The translations under genes and the position numbers were made by a program. Below are positions 1 to 7,032 of a DNA stretch of 25,103 nt, piece after piece. How positions within the stretch are numbered: the first letter of the stretch is position 1; the number at the start of each line of letters is the position of its first letter. The stretch covers positions 1 to 25,103 of the forward strand of contig JBDZUZ010000039.1 in the NCBI GenBank assembly GCA_040255445.1. Reading direction: 5' to 3'. The DNA is from JBDZUZ01 sp040255445. GTDB lineage: Bacteria; Planctomycetota; Phycisphaerae; Phycisphaerales; UBA1924. Under the pieces are notes generated by a model. The model was given only the letters and a program-made list of their open reading frames with translations, was not told where the DNA came from and searched no databases.

Positions 1-135
1 GTTCAGTGCTCGGCGGGCTGGATGGCGAGCGGTGTCCGGCTGTGCGGATTGAGCCGGGGCTGCCGGGGGCATCCCGCGCGGATCGCCACGATCCTGCGTG
101 TTTTATCGACCCGCGCCAGGAACGGGGGATGGGCC

Positions 136-173
136 AAAAACGACCGCCGCGTCGGGATTCCCCGACGCGGCGG
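136..173 (-). terminator. Intrinsic terminator of the HEAT-repeat gene
   Basis: A perfect 13-bp stem (144-156 pairs with 161-173, loop ATTC) is followed, when read on the minus strand, by a run of five T (complement of 136-140). It lies 35 bp past the TAA of the minus-strand gene that ends at 208, so it is a textbook rho-independent terminator for it. Bases 1-135 show no convincing gene or signal. Confidence 0.9.
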
Positions 174-207
174 ATGTTTGACTCAACTCGTTCGTGCGGT
201 CTGGGTG

Positions 208-2430
208 TTAGCGACCGTCGAGAATCAGCGGCACCAGATCGCGGTTGGCGCGGCCGAGGGCGCCCATGAGCGCGGCCGCGGCGGTGGCTTCGGAATCCGG
301 GCCCTGAGCCACGAGCGTGTTCAGGCGCTGGACCTGGCGCTCCTCGAGCATCGCGCCGAAGCGCTTGGCCGAGTCGGTGGTGAAGCCCAGAAGGGCGACA
401 CGCAGTTCGCCTTCGGCCTTCATGGCTTCATCCATGATGGCCCGCTGGGCGCGGCTGTCGTTGAGGTGGGCCAGGATCTCGGCGAGACGCAGGCGGGTTT
501 CTTCGCTGACCTCGGGGAGGGCCGCGGCGAGCTGAACCGTGGCATCCGCGACGCGGAGCGTGCCGTTGCCGGAGACGGCGAGGTCGCGGAGAGCATCGAT
601 CGCGCGGGTGGCGAACTCTTCGGCCTCGTCCTGGGTGATCGGACCGCCGGAGGCGGCGTCGACCAGGTCGCTGACCGTGCGGGAGAGTTCCTGCTCGCTC
701 AGGCCGGTCTGACGAACGGTGAGCGAGGGGTTGTTCTGCAGGCGGCCGCGGAGCTCGAAGTAGCCCTGCGAGCTGGTCAGCACCAGGACGGGGGTTGCGG
801 CGAGCTTGAGGTTGCCGCGGATCTGCTCGACCTGACCGTTGACCTGCTCGAAGTTGGGTGTGACGGTGATCAGGACATCGACGGCGGGGACCTCTGCGAT
901 CACGCCATCGACCTCGCCGACGGCGCGGGCCTGGGGCAGCACGGTGTAGCCGGCGGACTCGAGCCGGCCGCGGAGGGTCTGGTAGACCTCGGTGTCGGAG
1001 GCGACGATGGCCGCGAACTGCTCGCCCGCGCCGCGGATCGCGGAAGCGAGGGTGGGCACCACGCGATCGGAGCCGGCGAAGGCCGCGGTCGGGCCGCTGG
1101 CGGCGATCGCGAGAGCGGCCTCGTACTGCACGCGGCGGTTGGGGTAGGTCAGCGCCTGGATCATCGGCGAGCCGCCGCCGTTCTGCAGGGCGGAGCGGCC
1201 CGCGGTCTTCTCGACCGCGGCGAGCGCGCGGCGGGCGAGGGGTGTGTCACGGTCCTCGATGGCGCGGCCGAGCACCTGCTCGGAGACCTGCGGGCCCGCG
1301 GCGACGGCGTAGTACTCGGCGCTGCGGCGGGTGTCGGGGTAGGCGGGGTTCGCGTAGTTCTCGGGGGAGTCGACCTCGCGGGAGAAGTTGGAAGCAACCC
1401 AGAGGGCGAGGGCATCGTTGTTCACGCCGCCGCTGTTCTGCTGGATCTGCATCGCCCGCTCGGCGACGCGCATCGCCATCGCCTCGTGGAAGACGGGCGT
1501 ACGGATCGCGGTCATCTGCAGGCCCGAGCGCGGGTCGAAGGACCAGAGGAGCTGGAACTCCTCGCCGGGGAAGCTGGTGACCTCGCTGTTCTCGCCGTAG
1601 TACCCCTCGCCCAAGGCGAGGTAGAGGGTCGCGGCATCGGAGGTTGCGCCGCCGAGGCGATCGATCGCGCGGCTGGCGGACTCGCGGACGGCCTGCGACT
1701 CGCTGTTGGCGGCGAGGTCGGCCAGGTAGGGGAGGCTGGTGCGGTACGGGATCAGGCCAAGGACGTTGACCACGATCTCCTGCTGGGAGCTGGGGAGCTT
1801 CATCGCCGCGGCCGCGAGGGGGGCGATGGCCTGGCGGCCCAGATCGACCATGACGCGGGTGACTTCGGCCTGAAGGGTGGGGTTCTTGGTGTCGAGGAGG
1901 GCCTCGAGCAGCTGGGGCATGGCGTACTCGCCGGCGGCGATGAGTCCCTGGCGGGCCATGAGGCGGCCGCGGAGGGTGCCGGTGAGCATCTCGATGTTCT
2001 TCTGGATCTGCTCGGGGTCGCGGGCCCGCTGGAGGCGGCCCTGCTCGAACATCTTGATCATCTGGCCGGCGATGGGCTCGAGGGAGCTGACGCGGAGGGC
2101 CCGCTGGGCGGTCTCTTCAAAGCGGGCAACATCGCCGGATTCGATGAGCTGGGTGAACTCGGCGGGGGTGAGGCCCCGGTTCAGGAGTTCCTGTCCCATC
2201 GCCTCGGCGAGCTGGTAGTTGGCGATGCGGACATAGTGGATGAAGTCGCCGACGAGGTCCTGGTTAGAGCGTTCGGCCTGTTCGGCGGCGCCGGCGTTCT
2301 GGGCGAGCGCGGCGGCGGGGGTGAGAGCGCCGGTTGCGGCGGCGAGGACGCCGACGACGACGGTGCGGGCGAGGGTGCTCATAAGGATGGAACGCGAGGG
2401 CTCGACCGCGGCGGGACGACGATTGGTCAC
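208..2430 (-). CDS. Secreted HEAT-repeat protein with receiver-like domain
   Basis: About 740 aa. An N-terminal signal peptide (hydrophobic stretch ending near PAAALA, residue ~43 from the GTG start) predicts export. Residues ~155-260 and ~390-460 are alpha-helical repeats of HEAT type, with the alternating Leu/Ala pattern and short turns; residues ~471-595 read like a degenerate CheY-type receiver (strand VDVLITVT, then PVLVLTSS) although export makes phosphotransfer unlikely; the rest is helical. I chose the GTG at 2430 because AGGAG sits six bases upstream; the ATG at 2382, 16 codons inside, gives a more typical signal peptide but has no ribosome site. It stands alone, divergent from the HTH-receiver gene, with its own promoter and terminator. 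HEAT domains serve as protein-binding scaffolds; the partner and function are unknown. Function confidence is low, gene confidence high. Confidence 0.88.
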   Translation of the reverse strand: MTNRRPAAVEPSRSILMSTLARTVVVGVLAAATGALTPAAALAQNAGAAEQAERSNQDLVGDFIHYVRIANYQLAEAMGQELLNRGLTPAEFTQLIESGDVARFEETAQRALRVSSLEPIAGQMIKMFEQGRLQRARDPEQIQKNIEMLTGTLRGRLMARQGLIAAGEYAMPQLLEALLDTKNPTLQAEVTRVMVDLGRQAIAPLAAAAMKLPSSQQEIVVNVLGLIPYRTSLPYLADLAANSESQAVRESASRAIDRLGGATSDAATLYLALGEGYYGENSEVTSFPGEEFQLLWSFDPRSGLQMTAIRTPVFHEAMAMRVAERAMQIQQNSGGVNNDALALWVASNFSREVDSPENYANPAYPDTRRSAEYYAVAAGPQVSEQVLGRAIEDRDTPLARRALAAVEKTAGRSALQNGGGSPMIQALTYPNRRVQYEAALAIAASGPTAAFAGSDRVVPTLASAIRGAGEQFAAIVASDTEVYQTLRGRLESAGYTVLPQARAVGEVDGVIAEVPAVDVLITVTPNFEQVNGQVEQIRGNLKLAATPVLVLTSSQGYFELRGRLQNNPSLTVRQTGLSEQELSRTVSDLVDAASGGPITQDEAEEFATRAIDALRDLAVSGNGTLRVADATVQLAAALPEVSEETRLRLAEILAHLNDSRAQRAIMDEAMKAEGELRVALLGFTTDSAKRFGAMLEERQVQRLNTLVAQGPDSEATAAAALMGALGRANRDLVPLILDGR

Positions 2431-2528
2431 GATGGACTCCTGCAGGCTGCTGTGAACGGCCGGTGGACCCGGCGGGCTGCCCGGCGGCGAGGAAACAGCG
2501 GTTTCCGGTCCGTGTCCGGGAGGGGCCC

Positions 2529-2558
2529 ACTTTACAGAGAGGCGGGCGGGACCGTCAA
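2529..2558 (-). promoter_or_regulatory. Predicted sigma70-type promoter for the HEAT-repeat gene
   Basis: On the minus strand, TTGACG (complement of 2553-2558) and TAAAGT (complement of 2529-2534) are separated by 18 bp, matching the -35/-10 consensus at five and four of six positions. It would give a leader of about 90 bases before the GTG at 2430. The rest of the 333-bp divergent interval (2431-2763) shows no other motif I can defend. Confidence 0.5.
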
Positions 2559-2763
2559 CCGGGCGGATGCCGCGGGTGGGTGGCCGATCCGCCCGGGGCG
2601 GGCGGGCGGTTCCCGGGGTGGGCGTCCGAAAACGCGATGTTTGCGCCGTGGAGACACGCGGACTGAATCGGATGTGCGGAGTTGCCGATCCCGTGGGCAC
2701 GGAAAACGCGCCGTCCGGGGTGCGGCCTGCCCAAACACCCTTGTGTTCTTCGAGGTGAGATCC

Positions 2764-3342
2764 ATGCCCATCGAAAAAGACGTCCTGACGACGGGCGAAG
2801 TCGCGAAGCTCTGCAATGTGGCCCCCCGGACCGTGTCGAAGTGGTTCGATTCGGGTGCTCTGAAGGGGTACCGCATCCCCGGTTCGCGTGATCGCCGGAT
2901 CCCGGCGGGCGAGCTCATGAAGTTCATGCGGGCCCACGGCATTCCGCTGGAGTCCTCGGCCTCGGGTCGGACGCGGGTCCTGATCGCCGACGGCGAGAAG
3001 GAGATCTGCGAGACGCTCGAGAAGATCCTGACCGAGCAGACCAGCTACGAGGTGCGGACCGCGGCGACCGCGTTCCACGCCGGGATGGAGTGCGAGCGGT
3101 TCAAGCCGCACGTGCTCCTGCTCGACCTGCACATGGGCGACGGCGACGCCAAGATGGTCGTCGACATGGTCCGCCGCAGCGAGCAGCTCCAGTTCACCAA
3201 GATCGTGGCGATGAGCGGCAAGCTCACGGACGGCCAGGCGGCCGCGTTGCGCTCGAACGGGTTCGATGACTTCCTGAAGAAGCCGTTTCAGGTGCGGAAG
3301 GTCGTCGAGACGATTGAGGCGGCGACGAACCTGGTGCATTGA
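2764..3342 (+). CDS. HTH (excisionase-like) plus receiver-domain regulator
   Basis: 192 aa, from an ATG preceded by a GAGGTGA ribosome site. Residues 8-60 form an excisionase/MerR-like helix-turn-helix (TTGEVAKLCNVAPRTVSKW, then GYRIPGSRDRRI wing and a helix). Residues ~70-190 are a receiver domain: acidic pocket near D76/E78, phospho-acceptor candidate D121 in LLLDLHMGDG, S151 in the switch position and K172/K173 before PF. The order is reversed compared with OmpR or NarL regulators, where the receiver comes first. HTH_17 domains often fix on DNA as small adaptors; combined with a receiver this is probably a phosphorylation-responsive DNA-binding protein in the cytoplasm. No kinase gene adjoins it, so its partner is not visible. 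The terminator at 3366-3400 closes it as a single-gene unit. Confidence 0.92.
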   Translation: MPIEKDVLTTGEVAKLCNVAPRTVSKWFDSGALKGYRIPGSRDRRIPAGELMKFMRAHGIPLESSASGRTRVLIADGEKEICETLEKILTEQTSYEVRTAATAFHAGMECERFKPHVLLLDLHMGDGDAKMVVDMVRRSEQLQFTKIVAMSGKLTDGQAAALRSNGFDDFLKKPFQVRKVVETIEAATNLVH

Positions 3343-3365
3343 GGGGCGGGGTGATTGAATTTGAA

Positions 3366-3400
3366 GGGCCTCGGCGTTGTGTCGGGGCTCTTTTGTTTTT
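3366..3400 (+). terminator. Intrinsic terminator of the HTH-receiver gene
   Basis: A ten-pair stem with three G-U pairs (3366-3375 with 3381-3390, loop GTTGT) is followed by TTTTGTTTTT. It starts 23 bases after the stop codon. Confidence 0.85.
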
Positions 3401-3404
3401 GGGG

Positions 3405-3476
3405 GTGGTCACGTGGTCACGTGGTCACGTGGTCACGTGGTCACGTGGTCGCGTGGTCGCGTGGACGCGTGGTCCG
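3405..3476 (+). repeat. 8-bp tandem repeat array (GTGGTCAC family)
   Basis: Nine consecutive 8-mers: five exact GTGGTCAC (3405-3444), two GTGGTCGC, one GTGGACGC and one GTGGTCCG. The junctions create repeated CACGTG palindromes. The array begins five bases after the T-tract of the preceding terminator. The same unit recurs at 11125-11210 (opposite orientation, inside a reading frame) and 20971-21001. Confidence 0.95.
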
Positions 3477-3487
3477 CTCCAGAGCCA

Positions 3488-3991
3488 TCAGGACATGGCG
3501 GGGCTGGGGCGTGGAGTGCGCGCCGCTGATGCGGCTATGAGGGCAGCGCTCAGGGCGCAGATGCCGACGATCGACCAGAGGGTCACGACCAAGTAAGTCT
3601 GATCGTGGTCCGGGCTGGAGCGTTCATTGAAGAACGCCTTTCGGACGCTGCGATCGGAAGCGGCTTGCGGGGCGAGGGTCGGGTCGGCCGCGGTGGCGGC
3701 CTGCCACGCCTCGCTCGCCTCGGGCCAGTTCTTCATCTTTCCGGTGCGCATCACGGCGGGGAATGCGACCAGCCCTGCGAACGCGAGGCAGATCGCAACG
3801 CTGGTCCACCGCACCGACGCCTTGTGCTTCTTCAGGTTCAGCACGCCCAGCGTGATGAGGACCAGCGCGATGAAGGCGGGGATGATCACCGCCGTCATCT
3901 TGTTCGCTTCGGGCGGCGCTGAGAAGAACGCAAACCCGCCCGCCGCGAGGATCAGCGGCGCCGCCGCGAACAAAATCAGGTGTGGCTTCAT
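3488..3991 (-). CDS. Four-helix membrane protein, unknown function
   Basis: 167 aa. Predicted membrane helices are near residues 4-23, 33-53, 62-80 and 131-155, with a polar loop of about 50 residues (residues ~81-130) between the third and fourth. I do not recognise the family; the first three helices with a KKHK turn resemble many small inner-membrane proteins without a diagnostic motif. The start is the ATG at 3991, which puts the first helix directly at the N-terminus; upstream codons in the same frame are arginine/proline-rich and look non-coding. No strong ribosome site is visible (AGAGTCCGGC precedes the ATG). It points toward the repeat array and the plus-strand terminator, and no neighbour suggests a role. 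Confidence 0.75.
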   Translation of the reverse strand: MKPHLILFAAAPLILAAGGFAFFSAPPEANKMTAVIIPAFIALVLITLGVLNLKKHKASVRWTSVAICLAFAGLVAFPAVMRTGKMKNWPEASEAWQAATAADPTLAPQAASDRSVRKAFFNERSSPDHDQTYLVVTLWSIVGICALSAALIAASAARTPRPSPAMS

Positions 3992-4326
3992 GCCGGACTC
4001 TAGCGAGGGACGCTGTTCGGAGCCGGAGCACGGGCCGCGGCGATCGCCATGGGCACGGCCAGCGCGATCAGGGTGATCCAAGCACCTCCGCGCGAGGCGG
4101 ATGGATTGCGCGCTCCGAGCCGTACCCGGGCCACCGGCAGACCCGGCGGGAACACCGATGACCCCGCGCCGCGGCGGGTTCGACGCCGAATCAGCCCCCG
4201 ACTCGCGCGGAGGCTCCGCCCGGTGAATCCCACCCGACCCCGGCGATCGCGTATACACAGCCACCGCGCTGCCACGATAGAGTCACGGTCGCCCATGTCG
4301 CAGAACCGCCCGTCGGAGGTGATGAC
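3992..4326. other. Divergent intergenic region
   Basis: About 335 bp separate the minus-strand membrane protein from the sensor kinase. It must carry both promoters, but I find no -35/-10 pair good enough to call. Several frames stay open because of the base composition; a minus-strand frame ending at 4000 would encode a C-terminal hydrophobic stretch (WITLIALAVPMAIAAA), but it has no usable start and was not called. Confidence 0.5.
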
Positions 4327-4329
4327 CTG
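4315..4329 (+). promoter_or_regulatory. Strong ribosome site in front of a possible CTG start
   Basis: GGAGGTGA (4315-4322) is an eight-base match to the anti-Shine-Dalgarno sequence, and the in-frame CTG at 4327 lies seven bases after its GGAGG core, an optimal distance. No ATG, GTG or TTG in the kinase frame sits between it and the TTG at 4408. The overlapping ATG at 4322 is in another frame and too close to the site. Confidence 0.45.
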
Positions 4330-4407
4330 CAATCCAACGACTCATCTCGCCGGACAGCCCCCCACAAGGACGCGAGCGATCACGGCTCTCTCGGGTCCGA
4401 GTCCGAG

Positions 4408-5517
4408 TTGCGGGAGCGCATCAAAGAACTCTCCTGCCTGTACGAGGTGGCAGCGACATTCGTCGAGCACCGCAACGCGCCCCGCCTCTGCTTCCAGCGC
4501 ATCGCCGCGATCCTGCCAGGAGCGTGCCGTTTCGCGGGGCGAGCCGAGGCGTGCGTCACACTCGATGACATCGAGGAGACGACCCCACGCTGGGCGGAGG
4601 TACGGCATCGTTTGACGAGCGACCTGGTCGTCGCGGGGCAGCGGCGCGGCTCCGTGTCGGTCGGGTACAGGGGAGCGCGGGCGCCGGCCGCGTCCGAGGG
4701 ACCGTTCCTCGCCGAAGAACGGTCGCTGCTTGATACGGTCGCACGGCAGGTCGGTGTCTTCGTCGAGAGCATCGAGGCAGAGCGGATCCGGGTGAAGATC
4801 GAAGCACAACTGCGCCACGCGGACCGACTCGCATCGATCGGACAACTCGCCGCGGGCGTGGCGCACGAACTCAACGAACCCCTCGGAAACATCCTCGGGT
4901 TCGCCCAGCTCTGCCTGAAAGCGGATCCGAATCCGCCAAGCGTGCAAGCGGACCTTCAGAAGATCGTCGAGGCGTCGCTCCACGGCCGTGACATCGTTCG
5001 CAAGCTGCTCGTGTTCTCTCGGCAGGCGCCGGCGGCCCCTCGGCCTGTCAACATGAACGCGTTAATCGACGAGGCGATGTTCCTCCTCGAAGCGGGGTGC
5101 GAGAATCCCCGTATCCGGTTCGTTCGCCGCCTCGCGCCCGGACTGCCCGAGATCCAGGCCGACCCCGTGCAGATCCGTCAGGTCGTTACGAACCTGGTGA
5201 TCAACGCGATCCAGGCGACCCCCGGCGAAGGGGTCGTCACCGTGAGCACCCAGCACGCCCCCGGGGAGGTGACATTGACCATCCGGGACACGGGCACGGG
5301 CATGACGCCGGAGGTCGCACAACACGCGTTCGATCCGTTCTTCACGACCAAAGAGGTCGGCGCGGGCACCGGCCTGGGCCTGTCGGTCGTGCAGGGGATC
5401 GTCGCCGGACACGCCGGAACAGTCGACATCTCGACGCGGCCCGGCGTCGGTAGCGAGTTCCGGGTGCGCCTCCCGATCGATCCGGTCGCCGTCAAACGGG
5501 GGAACGAGGCGTTATGA
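4408..5517 (+). CDS. Sensor histidine kinase (NtrB/ZraS type)
   Basis: 369 aa from the TTG at 4408. Residues ~1-120 form an N-terminal sensory region opening with RERIKELSCLYEVA, a start shared by many cytoplasmic kinases, with no membrane helix, so it probably senses a cytoplasmic cue. The HisKA helix holds H153 in VAHELNEPLGN; the ATPase domain has an N box (TNLVINAIQAT), G1 (DTGTGM), F box (FDPFFTTKE) and G2 (GTGLGLSVV). All catalytic motifs are intact. Its TGA overlaps the ATG of the next gene by four bases (ATGA), so it is translationally coupled to the sigma54 regulator and surely its partner. The true start is uncertain: the reading frame continues upstream with kinase-like residues and a strong ribosome site faces an in-frame CTG at 4327, which would add 27 residues. 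Confidence 0.93.
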   Translation: MRERIKELSCLYEVAATFVEHRNAPRLCFQRIAAILPGACRFAGRAEACVTLDDIEETTPRWAEVRHRLTSDLVVAGQRRGSVSVGYRGARAPAASEGPFLAEERSLLDTVARQVGVFVESIEAERIRVKIEAQLRHADRLASIGQLAAGVAHELNEPLGNILGFAQLCLKADPNPPSVQADLQKIVEASLHGRDIVRKLLVFSRQAPAAPRPVNMNALIDEAMFLLEAGCENPRIRFVRRLAPGLPEIQADPVQIRQVVTNLVINAIQATPGEGVVTVSTQHAPGEVTLTIRDTGTGMTPEVAQHAFDPFFTTKEVGAGTGLGLSVVQGIVAGHAGTVDISTRPGVGSEFRVRLPIDPVAVKRGNEAL

Positions 5518-6896
5518 GCGAGGAAACCGCCCGCATTCTCGTCGTGGATGATGCGGCCCCGACCAGAGAGATCATCGAACGCCATCTGCGCGCCCAGGGG
5601 CACGATGTGCGCACAGCGCCCAATGTCGCCGCAGCGATGTCGCTCCTGCGGAACGATCGGTTCGACCTCGTGCTCACCGACCTCCGTATGCCGGGGGCCG
5701 ATGGCCTCGAGTTGGTCCGTCACATCCGTGATCACCACCGCTGGACCGGATGCATCATGCTCACCGGGTTCGCGACCGTCGGTGGCGCGGTGCTCGCCAT
5801 GCGCGAAGGCGTGCAGGATTACCTCTCCAAGCCCTTCTCCGAAGCGGAGTTGCAGACCGCGGTCCGCTCCGCCCTCGCCAAGATCAAGCTGCGCCGGGAC
5901 CTCGAATCCTCCGCGCCGGTCACGACCCCCGATGGGATGATCGGCCGATCGCCGGAGATGCAGCGGGTCTACCGCTTGATCGCGCGGGCCGCGGACACGA
6001 CCGCTCCTGTGCTGATCACCGGCGAGAGCGGGACCGGGAAGGAGCTCGTCGCCCGCGCGATCCACTATCGCGGACCCCGCCGCGGCAGCGCGTTCCAGGC
6101 CGTGAACTGCGCCGCGATTCCCGAACCACTGCTCGAAAGCGAGCTCTTCGGGCATGTCAAGGGGGCATTCACCGGCGCCGTCAACGCACGCGACGGCTTC
6201 TTCGCGGCGGCCGATGGGGGCACCCTCTTCCTCGATGAGGTCGGCGAGCTTTCGCCGATCGCGCAGGCCAAACTCCTGCGCGTGCTGCAGGAGCAGCAGG
6301 TCCAGCCCGTCGGCGCCGATCAGCCAAGAAAGGTCGATGTACGCATCATCGCCGCGACCAACCGCGATCTGGAGCGCCGCGCCGTCGCCGGGGAGTTCCG
6401 CCAGGACCTCTTCTTCCGGCTCCACGTGCTCCCGATCGAACTACCCCCCCTCCGCGACCGCGGCGACGACGTCATCCTTCTCTTCCGCCACTTCCTGGCC
6501 GCGGCCTCGGGTGCGACCGCCGGTGTCTCGAGCCAGCCGCGCGTGAGCGAGGCGGCGATCGAGGCCATGCGGCGATACCCCTGGCCCGGCAATGTGCGCG
6601 AACTCCAGAACCTCGCCCAGCGACTGGTCATCTTGAGTGATTCGGGTGTGATCGACACCGTCGACCTTCCCGCCCCGATGCGCCATTCCGCACAACACGC
6701 CCCCCCAGGCGATGCGACGCAGAGCCTCCGCGAAGTCGAGATCGAACACATCCGCAGGGTGCTCGCGAGCGTCGATGGCAACAAGACCAAAGCCGCGGCC
6801 ATTCTCGGTATCGACAGGAAGTCCCTGCGCGAGAAGCTCAAGGCCGCGCCGCACCGCGATAGCGCCACCGGAGGGCCCGCCCAGCAGCCGGGGTGA
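5514..6896 (+). CDS. Sigma54-dependent response regulator (NtrC family)
   Basis: 460 aa, complete. Receiver at residues 7-122 with acidic pair D12/D13, phospho-acceptor D56 (VLTDLRMP), T84 and K106. The AAA+ domain has Walker A GESGTGKE (170-177), the sigma54-contact loop GAFTGA (217-222) and Walker B GGTLFLDE (to 241), followed by the LRDRGDD and WPGNVRELQN motifs. A Fis-type HTH ends the protein (KTKAAAILGIDRKSLREKL). It is therefore able to bind DNA and remodel sigma54-RNA polymerase after phosphorylation by the overlapping kinase. A sigma54 promoter lies 79 bp beyond its stop, with two palindromes in between, so the natural target is the GDH cluster. GAFTGA and all ATPase residues are intact. 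It is not called ntrC because receiver details and context do not prove orthology. Confidence 0.96.
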   Translation: MSEETARILVVDDAAPTREIIERHLRAQGHDVRTAPNVAAAMSLLRNDRFDLVLTDLRMPGADGLELVRHIRDHHRWTGCIMLTGFATVGGAVLAMREGVQDYLSKPFSEAELQTAVRSALAKIKLRRDLESSAPVTTPDGMIGRSPEMQRVYRLIARAADTTAPVLITGESGTGKELVARAIHYRGPRRGSAFQAVNCAAIPEPLLESELFGHVKGAFTGAVNARDGFFAAADGGTLFLDEVGELSPIAQAKLLRVLQEQQVQPVGADQPRKVDVRIIAATNRDLERRAVAGEFRQDLFFRLHVLPIELPPLRDRGDDVILLFRHFLAAASGATAGVSSQPRVSEAAIEAMRRYPWPGNVRELQNLAQRLVILSDSGVIDTVDLPAPMRHSAQHAPPGDATQSLREVEIEHIRRVLASVDGNKTKAAAILGIDRKSLREKLKAAPHRDSATGGPAQQPG

Positions 6897-6917
6897 TTCG
6901 CCCCGGCGGGGCGAATC
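6895..6917. promoter_or_regulatory. Palindrome, candidate activator site (or hairpin)
   Basis: GATTCGCCCC and GGGGCGAATC are perfect 10-bp arms around GGC. It overlaps the last bases of the regulator's stop codon. There is no T-tract, so a terminator is less likely than an upstream activator site: its centre lies about 97 bp before the start expected from the sigma54 promoter at 6976. Confidence 0.5.
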
Positions 6918-6928
6918 TCCTCACCACC

Positions 6929-6943
6929 GGTCCGGGCCGGACC
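6929..6943. promoter_or_regulatory. Second palindrome, candidate activator site
   Basis: GGTCCGG and CCGGACC are perfect 7-bp arms around one G. The centre is about 67 bp before the expected sigma54 start site. Its sequence differs from the palindrome at 6895, so the two need not bind the same protein. Confidence 0.4.
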
Positions 6944-6975
6944 GCGAATACAGCCCATCCGGGCACACGTTGTGC

Positions 6976-6991
6976 TGGCATGCGACTTGCA
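6976..6991 (+). promoter_or_regulatory. Sigma54 (-24/-12) promoter of the GDH cluster
   Basis: TGGCATGCGACTTGCA matches the sigma54 consensus TGGCACG-N4-TTGCW at every fixed position but one (T for C). GG and GC have the required spacing. It lies 41 bp before the ATG of glutamate dehydrogenase and directly downstream of an NtrC-family activator gene. Confidence 0.85.
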
Positions 6992-7032
6992 CTCGGTGTC
7001 GTGTCCCTCGTCTGAAAGGAGACCGACCGCCG

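Noticed and set aside
22..2763. Very long plus-strand open frame running into the HTH-receiver gene
   Set aside because: It is antisense to the HEAT-repeat gene, Gly/Ala/Glu/Asp-rich and without domain sense; it stays open because of base composition. The real start is the ATG at 2764 with its ribosome site.
3405..3476. CRISPR array
   Set aside because: The unit is 8 bp with no spacers; it is a simple tandem repeat.
4000..4332. Minus-strand frame with a hydrophobic C-terminus
   Set aside because: It overlaps the kinase 5' region, is Arg-rich, and no credible start or ribosome site is found; only the last 25 residues look protein-like.
4049..4615. Plus-strand frame including an ATG at 4295
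   Set aside because: Its sequence becomes nonsense where the kinase frame has conserved residues; the ATG could only serve the kinase through a frameshift for which there is no proof.
5178..6425. Long minus-strand frame over the kinase and regulator
   Set aside because: Antisense shadow of intact, motif-complete genes.
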